From the NCBI RefSeq assembly GCF_001552635.1, contig NZ_BCRO01000026.1:124001-188000 (forward strand): 64,000 nt of DNA, in the 5' to 3' direction. Positions 16,833 through 25,500 of this stretch are shown in pieces; position 1 is the stretch's first letter; every line of letters begins with the position of its first letter. Both the position numbers and the translations under genes were made by a program. The notes beneath the pieces are model-generated. The model was not told the origin of the DNA, searched no databases, and worked only from the letters and a program-made list of their open reading frames with translations. This DNA is from Actinomadura hibisca NBRC 15177. GTDB lineage: Bacteria; Actinomycetota; Actinomycetes; Streptosporangiales; Streptosporangiaceae.

Positions 16833-17973
16833 GGCACCGTCTCCTTCGGGGGGCGTGCGCGGGCAGCGTGACGGCGGCCAGGACGAGGGCCAGGGGGAGC
16901 ACCGCGACGAGATAGGCGGTCCGCAGGCTGAGGGCCGTGCCGATCGCCGCGAGGGCCGCCGGTGCCGCCAGCACGGCGGTGCCCGAGGCGAGCGCGCCGT
17001 AGGCCGCCGATTCAGTGCTGTTGAGCCCCGGCAACTGGACGAACCGGGCCAAGGTGACGGGATAGAACGGAGCGACGCCGAGCCCGGCCAGGACGAGCCC
17101 CGCGATCACGGCGGCCGGAGCGTTGCACAGGGCGACGACGAGGGTTCCTGCGGCGGCGAGCGCGCAACCCACGGGGATGACGGGAACGTCCCGGACGATC
17201 AGACGCGGCGCCGCCAGCCGTCCCGCCGCCATCCCGACCAGGAACGCGGTCGCGCCTGCAGCGGCGGCCCCCTCGGACAGTCCCGTGCCCTGGAGCCTGA
17301 CCGTCGACCAGATCGTGAAGCAGAACTCGACCGACACCGCGACCACGATCGTGGCCCACGCGCCCGCGACCGGCCAGGTCAATGCGCGGCCGGTGGACGG
17401 TGCGTCCGTTGTTGTGTCCGCTGCGCGTGGTCTGGTGCGGCGCGGTCGCGCGTCGGCCGCCAGGAACAGCAGCGGCGGAACGGCGAGCAGCAAGGCGAGC
17501 CGCCCGCTGAACCCCGCGACGGTCACGGCCCCGATCGCGAGCGGGCCGAACAGCGCGCTGACGCTCGCGGCCGCATTGGCGCGCGACAGGCTCGCGGCGG
17601 CGTCCGGACCGCTCAACAAAGCCGGAGTGACCAGCACGAACCCCGCCGCGCCCAACCCCAGCAGCAGTGCTCCGGCCGCCGCCGCGGTCGCGTTCAGCGC
17701 GGTGGCCAGCAGCGCCGTTCCCGCAGCGGCGACCAGAGCGGAGACCAGCAGGACGAATCGTGGTCCCGCACGAAGCGCCCACCGCCCCGTCGCGCCGACC
17801 ACCAGCAACCCGATCCCGAACGACGATGACAACCACGCCAGTTCCTCGGGCGGCCTGTCCAGGTCGGCGGACAGCAGCACCAGGCACGCGCCGAGGCTGT
17901 TGACGGTGAACCCCAGCCCCGCCTGCGCGATCCCGACCTGACGCACGACGCGCCGGCCCTCGCTGTCGATCAT
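16817..17973 (-). CDS. MFS transporter, apparently frameshifted at its 3' end
   Basis: A roughly 380-residue major facilitator protein with 12 hydrophobic segments (for example FTVNSLGACLVLLSADL and AWATIVVAVSVEFCFTIWST). The ATG at 17973 overlaps the HAD stop (ATGA). After the last membrane helix (LAAVTLPAHAPRR) the frame has no stop for about 850 nt and runs through the epoxide hydrolase in another frame as far as 15982. One extra C in the six-C run (16848-16853) would instead give a stop at 16817-16819, with the usual 16-nt overlap onto the next ATG. I give that as the end; it is inferred. Substrate unknown. Confidence 0.65.
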
Positions 17974-18638
17974 TGCTGCACCTGGCACGCGTTCACCTGC
18001 GGCGTGGCCCGCGCCCGGCGCAGCAGGTCGGCCAGTTCCCCGAGATCGGCCAGGCGCAGATCGCCGTCGAGCCCGCGCAACGCCGCAGTGGCCATGCCCG
18101 CCGCCCGCCCCGCCGCGAGGCCGGGCTCGGAGTCCTCCACGACCAGGCACGCGGACGGCGCGACGCGCAGCGCGCTCGCCGCCCGCAGGTAGCCCTCGGG
18201 ATGCGGCTTGCCCTGCCGCACGTCGCTGATCGTCAGCAGCAGCGGTGGCCGGATCCCGGACGCGGCCAGGCGCGCCTTCGCCAACCGATCGTCGGCGCTG
18301 GTCACCACCGCCCACGGCAGACCGAGCCCGTCGAGCGCGGCGAGCAACTCGTGCGCGCCGGGCGTGGCGACCACGTCGGACAGGTCGTCGTATTGCAGTT
18401 CGTGCTGGCGCTGCGCGGCGATCGCGACCGCCGCGTCGTCCAGCTCGGGCAGCAGGTGCGCGACGGTGCGGCGCGCCGGATTCCCGTGCGCCACCGCGAG
18501 CACCTCGGCCGCGTCCACGCCGTACTCGGCGGCCCAGGTCACCCAGGCGCGCTCGACGGCCGCGTCGGAGTCGACCAGAGTGCCGTCCATGTCGAGAAGC
18601 ATGGCGCCGAGCGCGCCGAGGTCCGGTCGTCCTGCCAC
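17970..18638 (-). CDS. HAD-family hydrolase (beta-phosphoglucomutase-like phosphatase)
   Basis: A 222-residue HAD protein. Motif I is LLDMDGTLVDSD with the nucleophile Asp, motif II is VVTSADD, the motif III lysine lies in DVRQGKPHPEGYL and motif IV is VVEDSEPGL. The layout is typical of small sugar-phosphate phosphatases. The GTG at 18638 has GGAAGG 8 nt upstream. Its stop overlaps the MFS start. It is divergent from the ROK gene at 18694 and may be controlled with it. Confidence 0.85.
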   Translation of the reverse strand: MAGRPDLGALGAMLLDMDGTLVDSDAAVERAWVTWAAEYGVDAAEVLAVAHGNPARRTVAHLLPELDDAAVAIAAQRQHELQYDDLSDVVATPGAHELLAALDGLGLPWAVVTSADDRLAKARLAASGIRPPLLLTISDVRQGKPHPEGYLRAASALRVAPSACLVVEDSEPGLAAGRAAGMATAALRGLDGDLRLADLGELADLLRRARATPQVNACQVQQ

Positions 18639-18649
18639 GGGGCTGCCTT

Positions 18650-18684
18650 CCAGATAAACTCGTCCATCGAGCATAAACATCTGG
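18650..18684. promoter_or_regulatory. Inverted repeat in the HAD/ROK divergent promoter
   Basis: CCAGAT (18650-18655) and ATCTGG (18679-18684) face each other across 23 bp, with ATAAAC repeated directly just inside (18654-18659, 18673-18678). The only AT-rich stretch of the gap lies between the two starts. Plausible binding site for the ROK regulator; the pairing is short. Confidence 0.4.
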
Positions 18685-18693
18685 AGGGTGCGG

Positions 18694-19872
18694 ATGGCAA
18701 GCCCTTTCCGGGGCCGGGACACCCGCTGGCGCGGCGCGCTGGCCGTCCTGGAGGAGATGCGCCGCGAGCCCGGCGTGACGCGGGCGGCGGTGGTCCGGCG
18801 GCTCGGCCTCGGCAGCGGCTCGGCCGCCGAGATCACCGCCCGCCTGCGCGACCTCGGCCTCCTCGCCGAGACGCCCGCCGCGACGCAGGGCCGTGGCCGC
18901 CCGACCACCGTGCTCGGCCCGCATCCCGGCGGCCCGCTCGTGGTGGCGGTCGACCTGCGTCAGGAGGACTGGCGGTGCGCGCTCGCCGGGCTCGACGGCC
19001 GCCCGGAGACCGTGGACGGCGGCCCGCACGCCAGCCGCGACCCCGGCCGCGTGGTCGAGACGGTCGCCGGAGCGGTCCGCCGCCTGCGCGACCGCCACGG
19101 CGAGCGCGTCCGGGCCGTGGGGGTGGCGGCCGCCGCGACGGTCCAGCGCGGCGGCGTCGTCCAGGCGTCCACGCTGGGCTGGGGCAAAGTAGATCTCGGC
19201 GCGCTCGCCGCCGACTCCGACCTGCCCCTGCTCGTCGGCAACGACGCGACGCTCGCGGGCGTCGCCGAGGCGCGCAGGGGAGCGGCGGCGGGCGCGGCGG
19301 CGGCCCTGCACGTCACCGTGGAAGTGGGCGTCGGCGGTGTCCTGGTCGTCGAGGGGCGGCCGGTGAGCGGGGCGACGGGCGCGGGCGGCGAGTTCGGCCA
19401 CCTTCCGTTCGGCGACGCGAACCTCCGGTGCCCGTGCGGCGCCAAAGGCTGCTGGGACCTGGCCGTGGACGGCAGGGCCATCGCCCGCCACCTCGGCGAA
19501 CCGCCGCCCGACGACCCCCGCACCTACGCGCAGGCGGCCATCGCCAGAGCGCCGACGCATCCGGCGACCGCCGACGCCGTGACGCGCGCGGCCACCGACC
19601 TCGCCAGGGGACTGGCCGGGCTCGTCAACGCCCTCGACCCCGACGTGGTGACGCTCGGCGGCCTGGCTCAACCATTGCGGGCGGCCGCTCCCGACGCGTT
19701 CGAGGCCGCGCTGACCGACGGCCTCATGACGTTCCGCCGAGCGGACCCGCCACCCGTGCTGGCCGCCGTCCTCGGCGACGACGGTGCGCTGCACGGTGCC
19801 GCGCTCACGGCGCTGGACGACGTCCTGACCGAAGCGGGCCTGAACGCCTGGGCCGCACGATCCCGGACATGA
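18694..19872 (+). CDS. ROK family protein (regulator type)
   Basis: A 392-residue ROK protein with a short N-terminal winged helix (about residues 10-60: TRAAVVRRLGLGSGSAAEIT) and a sugar-kinase-fold domain. The ROK zinc motif CPCGAKGCWD is intact and GGEFGHLPFG precedes it. Catalytic-loop VGNDATLAGVAEARRG is present. It may be a sugar-responsive repressor retaining kinase elements. TGGAGGG lies 5 nt before the ATG at 18694. Divergent from the HAD-MFS-epoxide hydrolase genes. Confidence 0.85.
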   Translation: MASPFRGRDTRWRGALAVLEEMRREPGVTRAAVVRRLGLGSGSAAEITARLRDLGLLAETPAATQGRGRPTTVLGPHPGGPLVVAVDLRQEDWRCALAGLDGRPETVDGGPHASRDPGRVVETVAGAVRRLRDRHGERVRAVGVAAAATVQRGGVVQASTLGWGKVDLGALAADSDLPLLVGNDATLAGVAEARRGAAAGAAAALHVTVEVGVGGVLVVEGRPVSGATGAGGEFGHLPFGDANLRCPCGAKGCWDLAVDGRAIARHLGEPPPDDPRTYAQAAIARAPTHPATADAVTRAATDLARGLAGLVNALDPDVVTLGGLAQPLRAAAPDAFEAALTDGLMTFRRADPPPVLAAVLGDDGALHGAALTALDDVLTEAGLNAWAARSRT

Positions 19873-19894
19873 CGGGCACTTCTGCTAGCCTCAC

Positions 19895-19906
19895 TTTAGA
19901 CCTAAA
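19895..19906. promoter_or_regulatory. MarR-type operator upstream of the SDR-MarR operon
   Basis: TTTAG-AC-CTAAA (19895-19906), a five-base inverted repeat with a 2-bp centre in a locally AT-rich stretch, lies 16 nt before the SDR start and just ahead of its AAGGAGG. Size and symmetry fit MarR sites, and a MarR gene ends the operon. Confidence 0.5.
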
Positions 19907-19921
19907 CTCAAGGAGGCCGGC

Positions 19922-20644
19922 ATGACGCGCACGATCGTGGTCAGCGGCGGCGGCACCGGCATCGGCAAGGCGGTGGCGGCGCGCTTCGCGGCCGACGGGG
20001 ACCGGGTGGTGATCGTCGGCCGCCGCGCCGACGTGCTGGAGAAGGCGGCGCGGGAGATCGGCGCCACCGCGCTGGCGGCCGACCTGAGCGACCCGGCCGA
20101 CGTCGAGCGCGTGCGCGCCGACCTGGCCGAACGCTTCGGCAGCATCGACGTCCTGGTCAACAACGCGGGCGGCAACGTCGAGCGGCACGGCGAGCAGGGC
20201 GACGTCGCGCAGCGCTGGACGGGCAACTTCCGGGCCAACGTCCTCACGGCGGTGCTGCCGACCGAGGCGCTCCGCGACCTGCTGAACCCCTCCGGCCGGG
20301 TCCTGTTCGTCACCTCGATCGCGGCCTTCCGCGGCTCGTCCGGCACCTCGTACGGGCCGATGAAAGCGGCCCTGCACCCGTACGCGTTCGACCTCGCCGC
20401 CACCCTCGGGCCGCGCGGCATCACGGTGAACGTCGTCGCCCCCGGCCTCATCGAGGACACCGAGTTCTTCGGCGGCACCCTGGGCGACGAGCGCCGCGCG
20501 ATGCTCGTCGCCCAGACCCACACCGGCCGGGCGGGCACGCCGCAGGACGTCGCCGAGACCGTGCACTGGCTCGCCTCGCCCGGCAGCGGGCACGTCACCG
20601 CGCAGATCGTGCAGGTCAACGGGGGAGCGGAGCGTGGCCGCTGA
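19922..20644 (+). CDS. SDR family oxidoreductase
   Basis: A 240-residue SDR with cofactor motif VSGGGTGIGKAVAARF, NNAGG, the Ser in FVTSIAAFRG and YxxxK in SYGPMKAAL. The C-terminal QVNGGAERGR is usual. Basic residues after the first strand (GRRADVL) suggest NADPH preference. AAGGAGG lies upstream of the ATG. The 3' end overlaps the MarR gene by 11 nt. Substrate unknown; control by the co-encoded MarR protein suggests a detoxification role. Confidence 0.87.
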   Translation: MTRTIVVSGGGTGIGKAVAARFAADGDRVVIVGRRADVLEKAAREIGATALAADLSDPADVERVRADLAERFGSIDVLVNNAGGNVERHGEQGDVAQRWTGNFRANVLTAVLPTEALRDLLNPSGRVLFVTSIAAFRGSSGTSYGPMKAALHPYAFDLAATLGPRGITVNVVAPGLIEDTEFFGGTLGDERRAMLVAQTHTGRAGTPQDVAETVHWLASPGSGHVTAQIVQVNGGAERGR

Positions 20645-21161
20645 GCCGCGCGACGGGGCCGACGCCATCCAGGACGCCTGGCGGCGCGAGCTGCCGGGCG
20701 TCCCGGTGGAGTCGATCGGGATCATCACCCGCGTCTGGTGGGCCGCCAAGGTCTTCGGCGACGAGCGCCGCCGCCTGCTGGCCGACCTGGGCGTGGACGT
20801 CGCGACGCTGGACCTGCTGTCCACGCTGCGGCGCTCCGGCCCGCCGTACCGGATGAGCCCGAGCGGGCTGGCCGAGGCGTGCATGGTGACGCGCGGCGCG
20901 ATCACCCAGCGGGTGGAGCGGGCGGCCGAGGCCGGGCTGGTCGAGCGGACCACGACCGGATCGGGCTACCACGCGCGCGCGGTCACCCTCACCGAGGCGG
21001 GCAACGCCCTGCTCGACCGCGTCGTCGGCGAGCTGCTCGCCGCCGAGGACCGCCTCGTCGGCCACCTCGCGCCCGACCGCCGCGAGCTGCTCGCCGACCT
21101 GCTGCGCGAGCTGCTCGCCGGGCTCGGCGGTCCGGGCCTGACGGGACAGGTCGGGGACTGA
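20634..21161 (+). CDS. MarR family transcriptional regulator
   Basis: A 175-residue MarR protein. The winged helix is at about residues 70-125 (SPSGLAEACMVTRGAITQRV, GLVERTTTGSGYHARAVTLT), between long dimerisation helices. The GTG start lies inside the end of the SDR gene, giving translational coupling. It probably represses its own operon through the inverted repeat at 19895. A strong hairpin follows directly after its stop. Confidence 0.9.
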   Translation: MAAEPRDGADAIQDAWRRELPGVPVESIGIITRVWWAAKVFGDERRRLLADLGVDVATLDLLSTLRRSGPPYRMSPSGLAEACMVTRGAITQRVERAAEAGLVERTTTGSGYHARAVTLTEAGNALLDRVVGELLAAEDRLVGHLAPDRRELLADLLRELLAGLGGPGLTGQVGD

Positions 21162-21163
21162 GT

Positions 21164-21199
21164 CCGGTCCCGGACCCGGCGGGACGGGTCCGGGACCGG
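21164..21199. terminator. Bidirectional hairpin terminator
   Basis: A perfect 14-bp stem (CCGGTCCCGGACCC at 21164-21177 with its complement at 21186-21199) and an 8-nt loop fill the gap between the convergent MarR and secreted-protein genes. No U-tract, as is usual in high-GC actinomycetes. Confidence 0.75.
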
Positions 21200-21202
21200 G
21201 GA

Positions 21203-21892
21203 TCAGGCGACGGTACGGGTGATCGTGATGGCCGGGGTGACCTTGAAGTCGAAGCCGCCGTAGGTGATGGCCTCACCCGCGGCCACGCCCGGACAGCCCA
21301 CCGAGCCGTTGGTGTTGGTGCTGGTGAACGGGGTGCCGACCGCGCTGCTGTACTTCAGGATCCGGGTGCCGTTGGTGTAGGTCGCCGCGATGTCGCTCAT
21401 CGAGAACCGGCAGTCGTCCGACAACACCATGAGGCCGTGCGCGTTGCTCTTCTTGCCGGTGAGGGTGGTGGTGCCGGTGGCGGCGTCGTAGCCGGTGGCG
21501 GTGTAGTTGAGGGGACCGCTCGTGCCCGCCACCAGACCCTGGATGATGAAGGCCTGGCCGCCGTTGGGACGCCGGCACCCGTTGTTGCCCTGGCTCACGG
21601 TCTGGATGGCGGCCCCGAGGTTCAGGGTGGAACCCGTGGCGGTCTTGCTCGCCACATTGCCCGACTGCCGGACGATGGTCTTACAGGTGAGCAGGGTCGT
21701 GCCCGCCTTGTTCTTGATGGTCAGCGTGCCGTCGGCATCGGCCGTGTAGGCGCCGTCGGCGGCGGGGTTGACGACCTTCCAGGTGGTGACGGCGGCGTGC
21801 GCGGGCGTGCTCAGCGCCAGGGGCGCGGCGGCGGTCGCGGCGGTCGCGGCGGTCGCGGCGAGGGCGAGGGTGCGTGCGAGGGGGAGGGGCAT
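21203..21892 (-). CDS. Secreted hypothetical protein
   Basis: A 229-residue exported protein. It has a Sec signal peptide with an Ala/Thr-rich core ending STPAHA|AV, then an all-beta mature part rich in Thr and Gly. Four cysteines (TCKTIV, NGCRRP, DDCRFS, VGCPGV) probably form two disulfides. No enzyme motif seen; such small beta proteins are common actinomycete exoproteins. AGAAGGAGGT gives an ideal ribosome-binding site for the ATG at 21892. Confidence 0.75.
   Translation of the reverse strand: MPLPLARTLALAATAATAATAAAPLALSTPAHAAVTTWKVVNPAADGAYTADADGTLTIKNKAGTTLLTCKTIVRQSGNVASKTATGSTLNLGAAIQTVSQGNNGCRRPNGGQAFIIQGLVAGTSGPLNYTATGYDAATGTTTLTGKKSNAHGLMVLSDDCRFSMSDIAATYTNGTRILKYSSAVGTPFTSTNTNGSVGCPGVAAGEAITYGGFDFKVTPAITITRTVA
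21831..21857. repeat. Three-copy 9-bp tandem repeat in a signal-peptide coding region
   Basis: GCGGTCGCG occurs three times head to tail and encodes an Ala-Thr-Ala repeat in the hydrophobic core of the signal peptide. Copy number could vary by slippage, lengthening or shortening the core by three residues. Confidence 0.7.
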
Positions 21893-22641
21893 GGGGTGGG
21901 GACCTCCTTCTGCCCGCTGTCGCGGGCCGCCGATGGAAGATCCACCGGCTGGGCGGAGCCAACGTAACCCGCGTACCACCTCAAGATCAACGATCAGTTG
22001 GGCGGCGATGGAAGGCCCGCCCGAACGTGAGGCGCCCGCGACAGACCGGACCTTACTTTGTAAAGACGGTGGTCAGGTCAACCGCAGAACCCCTGGCCGA
22101 CCCAACAACAAAAACCTCGACGACCAGAACCGCCGTCAAAAGTCCGGATCCGGAACGCCGAGCACGATCATTGCGGGGGAGTGGATCACAGTCGGGTCCG
22201 CGGAGAACGAATCAATAATAGTGCGGCAGCGCGCGAAAGATCTGCGATTCCCTGGTTTAGCGGGGCTTTGAAGGGTGAGGCTGGAACGCACCGCTCCAGG
22301 GCGGCGCGAGGGCGGCCGGTGGCAGGACGGCGTCGATGTTGATCGACTGGGGGAGTGGGGGCGGATGGCGGCATGGGCGGGTGGTTCCGGAGACGGTGAC
22401 CTGTGCCGACGCGAACGGTTCGGGCACCTTCCGGTCGCCGGATGGTGCTGTCACCGCAAAGCCGCCCGTGCCGCAAAGGAAACAATTGTATGATTGTCGT
22501 TCTCCATGGCGGGCGGAATCGTTCGGTGCTCCTTTGTTCCTGCTGTTGTCGCGGCGCAGGAGGTGAAGTGCTCGACGGCGGCGGTCCCAGCGCGCAAGGT
22601 GCCAGGAAAAAGCATTGAACCGGGAAAACAGGTGATGAATC
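21893..22641. other. 749-nt gap without a convincing gene
   Basis: Holds the ribosome-binding site and promoter region of the secreted protein (from 21893), an 11-bp TTAC-TTT-GTAA element at 22053-22063, and AT-richer stretches near 22100-22230 and 22480-22530. A 16-codon frame (GTG 22568 to TGA 22618) follows AGGAGG at 22558 and could be a leader peptide for the gene at 22642, but nothing else supports it. Longer frames here have atypical composition. Confidence 0.5.
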
Positions 22642-23076
22642 GTGTACGACGCCTCAACGGACCCCTCGGAGACCGGCCGGCAGGACGCGGCCGTCCCGCC
22701 GTTGCTGAGCTTCGCCGACGCCGCGACCCTCCCCGCCCCCGAGGTCGTCGGCCGGTGGCTCGACCACCACGGCCGGGCCACCGCCGCGCTGAAGGCCGAG
22801 GAGGTCGACCGGGAGCTGGACCGGCTGGCGGTGACCGCAGCCGCGCAGGTGGCGCTGTCGCGGGAGCAGGCCCCGGCCATGCACGCCGCGCTGCTGGCGG
22901 GCGGTGAGCTGATCGACGTGGCCGAGGCCGCGGGGCTGACCGCCGAGGACGTGGTGACGCGGTGGCGTCGCCACGTCCGGCGCATGCGCCGTGCCGGTGA
23001 GCTCGACCAGGCCGCCGAGGCCCGGATCGCGGAGGTCGAGGCCCGCCTCACCGAGCAGCTCGCAGACCTGTCGTAA
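22642..23076 (+). CDS. Hypothetical helical protein
   Basis: A 144-residue, strongly helical soluble protein. LIDVAEAAGLTAEDVVTRWR (about residues 92-111) looks like a helix-turn-helix with a following basic patch RHVRRMRR, so DNA binding is possible. The C-terminal helix is acidic. The GTG is preceded by AGGTGAT. Family not recognised. Confidence 0.6.
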   Translation: MYDASTDPSETGRQDAAVPPLLSFADAATLPAPEVVGRWLDHHGRATAALKAEEVDRELDRLAVTAAAQVALSREQAPAMHAALLAGGELIDVAEAAGLTAEDVVTRWRRHVRRMRRAGELDQAAEARIAEVEARLTEQLADLS

Positions 23077-23177
23077 CCCCCCCCCGCCGGAAGGTGATCT
23101 CCGCGCGCGGGCGCCGCCCTGACGGCATGATCGTCGCCGCAGGGCGGTGCGGGGCGCGGCGTGGGTATCACCAGGTC

Positions 23178-23624
23178 ATGCACACACTCGTGAACGGCCT
23201 GATCGCCGGTGCGGCGGGCACCGGCGCGTTGAACATCGCGTCCTATCTCGACATGGCCCTCCGGGGCCGGGGAGCCAGCGGCACCCCGGAGGAGTCGGTG
23301 CAGAAGCTGGCCGACGTCGCGCACGTCGATCTCGGCGAGGGCGAGCGCGCCGATCATCGCAAGCAGGCGCTGGGCGCGCTGCTCGGCTATGCCACCGGAA
23401 TGGGGGTGGCGGTCTGCTTCGCGCCGCTGGCGGCCCGGAAGCCGCCCTGGCCGGTGGGCGCCCTGGCGCTCGGAGCGCTGGCGATGGTGGGCTCGAACGC
23501 GCCGATGACGGTCCTGGGCATCACCGACCCGCGCACGTGGTCGGCCAGCGGTTGGATCTCCGACATGGTTCCCCACCTGGCCTACGGGATCGTGGGCTAC
23601 ACCGCTTTCCGGCACCTGTCCTGA
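23178..23624 (+). CDS. Hypothetical membrane protein
   Basis: A 148-residue protein with hydrophobic segments at about residues 5-25, 62-82, 91-113 and 128-143. A conserved-looking polar loop lies between the first two (GTPEESVQKLADVAHVDLGEG). This pattern recurs in actinomycete proteins of unknown function. Start chosen at the ATG directly before the first segment; an upstream ATG at 23127 would add a polar tail. Confidence 0.6.
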   Translation: MHTLVNGLIAGAAGTGALNIASYLDMALRGRGASGTPEESVQKLADVAHVDLGEGERADHRKQALGALLGYATGMGVAVCFAPLAARKPPWPVGALALGALAMVGSNAPMTVLGITDPRTWSASGWISDMVPHLAYGIVGYTAFRHLS

Positions 23625-23655
23625 GCGACCCGGGCGCGGCCGCTCGGGCAGTGCT

Positions 23656-23901
23656 TCACCGGATCTTGGCCATTCCGCAGATCACCAGGACGACGAGCGC
23701 GCCGCACGCCATGCCGCCTGCCGGGAAGACGATCGGCCAGTCCCAGGCGAGTCCGGTCAGGAGCAGCGTCGTCCCCATGGCGAAGAAGCCGGCGGCCATC
23801 ATCACTAGGGGGATGCGCGTGCCGTTGCCGCGAAGTTCGCCGTCGTCACGGTGGATCAGGCGGTCTTCGAGTCGCATGACCGCCTGGAACAGACGTCGCA
23901 T
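23656..23901 (-). CDS. Small two-span membrane protein
   Basis: An 81-residue protein with an amphipathic, charged N-terminus (AVMRLEDRLIHRDDGELRG) and two hydrophobic spans (about residues 31-50 and 55-76). GGAGG lies 7 nt before the ATG at 23901. It lies downstream of an MFS gene in the same direction, 90 nt away. No family recognised. Confidence 0.6.
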   Translation of the reverse strand: MRRLFQAVMRLEDRLIHRDDGELRGNGTRIPLVMMAAGFFAMGTTLLLTGLAWDWPIVFPAGGMACGALVVLVICGMAKIR

Positions 23902-23991
23902 GTCCGACCTCCGAAGGGGGTTCTTTCCGGCATCCCCGTCGTGAACGGATGCATGCGGCTCGACCGGCCGTCTCACCCGGATTCCCCTGGC

Positions 23992-25404
23992 CTACGGGGT
24001 CGCGGCGCTGGCGGTTCTCGGTCGTGCCGCGTAGGCCACCAGGAAGAGGAAGGCTCCGCAGGCGGCGACCAGCCACCAACCCGGACGGGACGCCTGCGCC
24101 AGCCCCGCCGGGGCGACTCCGGCGACCAGGCCGCCCGCGACGGCGATGCCCAGGGCCGCGCCGAGTTGCCGCGCGGTGGAGGTGATCGCCCCGGCCACCC
24201 CGGCGCGGGCGGGCGGCAGGCCGCTCACCGCCGTGTTGGTGATCGGCGCGTTGGAGAAGCCGAACCCGGTGCCGATGAGCAGGTAGGCCAGCAGGAGCAG
24301 CGGCACGCCCGTGTGCTGGCCGAGCCCCGCCAGGCACAACCCGCCCGCGGTGATGAAGACGCCCGCCAGGATCAGCGGCGGTCGTGCTCCGATCCGGCCG
24401 ACGAGGCGTCCGGCGAGCGGTGCGAAGACGGTCGCGCCGACGGCCATGGGCAGGGTCGCCAGCCCGGTGGCCAGCGGCGTCCAGCCCCGGGCGTGCTGGA
24501 GGTAGAGGGTGTTGAGCAGCAGCGTCACGTTCAGGGCGACGAAGACCGCGACCGCGCCGAGGAAGGCGGTGCCGAACGCGGGCCGCCGGAACAGTCCCAG
24601 GTCGATCAGCGGTTCGTCGCGCCGCGACTCCACCCGCGCGAACCCGGCCGCCGCCACGGCGGCGAGCAGCCAGCCGCCCAGCACCACCGGCGACGTCCAG
24701 CCGACGTGCGGACCTTCGATGAGGGCTCCGACGGCCGCGCCGATGACGACCGTCAGCAGCAGCTGGCCCGGAAGGTCGAGCCGCCGGGCCTGGCGGGCGC
24801 GCGACTCGGGCACGAACACCGCACTGAGCGCGAGGGCGGCCACGATGATCGGCGCGTTGATCCAGAACAGCGAGCGCCAGCCGAAGCCCGCGACCAGCGC
24901 GCCGCCCAGCACGGGCCCGGCGGCCATGCTGAGCCCGAACACCGACGCCCAGACGCCGATGGCCTGGGCCCGTTCCCGAGGGTCGGGCATCGCGTTGACC
25001 ACGATGGCGAGGGCCACCGGGCTGAGCATCGACGCGCCGACGCCCTGGACGGCGCGGGCCGCCACGAGCACGCCCGCCGAGGGGGCGACCGCGCAGGCCA
25101 GCGAGGCGAGGCCGAAGACCACCAGCCCGGTCTGGAAGATCCGGCGGCGGCCGAAGCGGTCGGCCAGCGCGCCGGCGGAGATCAGCAGGGCGGCCAGGAC
25201 GAGGACGTAGGCGTCCACGGTCCATTCGAGGCCCCGGGTGCCGATGCCCAGGCCGTCCCCGATGGCGGGCAGGCCCACGTTGACGATGGTGGTGTCCAGG
25301 CCGACCAGGAACATGCTCAGGCAGCAGACGGCCAGCACCGTCCAGCGTCGGCGCTTGCTCAGGGCGGGCGGCGGGGGGAGGGGGCGATGCGTCGTCGCGG
25401 TCAT
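23992..25404 (-). CDS. DHA2-type MFS multidrug transporter (EmrB/QacA family)
   Basis: A 470-residue transporter with the 14-span plan of drug:proton antiporters. Motif D1-like LDTTIVNVGLPAIG lies in span 1, motif A LADRFGRRRIFQTGL after span 2 and motif C AAGPVLGGALVAGFGWRS in span 5. Divergent from an XRE-cupin regulator 96 nt away, which probably controls it. Substrate not predictable. Confidence 0.88.
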   Translation of the reverse strand: MTATTHRPLPPPPALSKRRRWTVLAVCCLSMFLVGLDTTIVNVGLPAIGDGLGIGTRGLEWTVDAYVLVLAALLISAGALADRFGRRRIFQTGLVVFGLASLACAVAPSAGVLVAARAVQGVGASMLSPVALAIVVNAMPDPRERAQAIGVWASVFGLSMAAGPVLGGALVAGFGWRSLFWINAPIIVAALALSAVFVPESRARQARRLDLPGQLLLTVVIGAAVGALIEGPHVGWTSPVVLGGWLLAAVAAAGFARVESRRDEPLIDLGLFRRPAFGTAFLGAVAVFVALNVTLLLNTLYLQHARGWTPLATGLATLPMAVGATVFAPLAGRLVGRIGARPPLILAGVFITAGGLCLAGLGQHTGVPLLLLAYLLIGTGFGFSNAPITNTAVSGLPPARAGVAGAITSTARQLGAALGIAVAGGLVAGVAPAGLAQASRPGWWLVAACGAFLFLVAYAARPRTASAATP

Positions 25405-25475
25405 GGTCTGCCTTTCGCGTGCGGGGAGGCTGCCCGCAAAGGCTCGGCCCGGACGCCCGCCGGTGGCCAGCGAAC

Positions 25476-25490
25476 TTGCGAAGGCTGCAA
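25476..25490. promoter_or_regulatory. Inverted repeat between MFS and XRE-cupin genes
   Basis: TTGC (25476-25479) and GCAA (25487-25490) flank a 7-bp centre, 10 nt before the regulator start. Similar TTGC/GCAA sites are used by XRE-cupin regulators. Short, so tentative. Confidence 0.35.
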
Positions 25491-25500
25491 ACTGGGCGGC

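Noticed and set aside
15982..19794. A 1270-codon minus-strand open frame
   Set aside because: It joins antisense ROK sequence, an off-frame HAD region, the real MFS protein and off-frame epoxide hydrolase sequence. Only the MFS part is genuine.
22568..22618. 16-codon leader peptide gene
   Set aside because: It has a good AGGAGG but no attenuator structure and no composition bias; recorded in the gap entry only.
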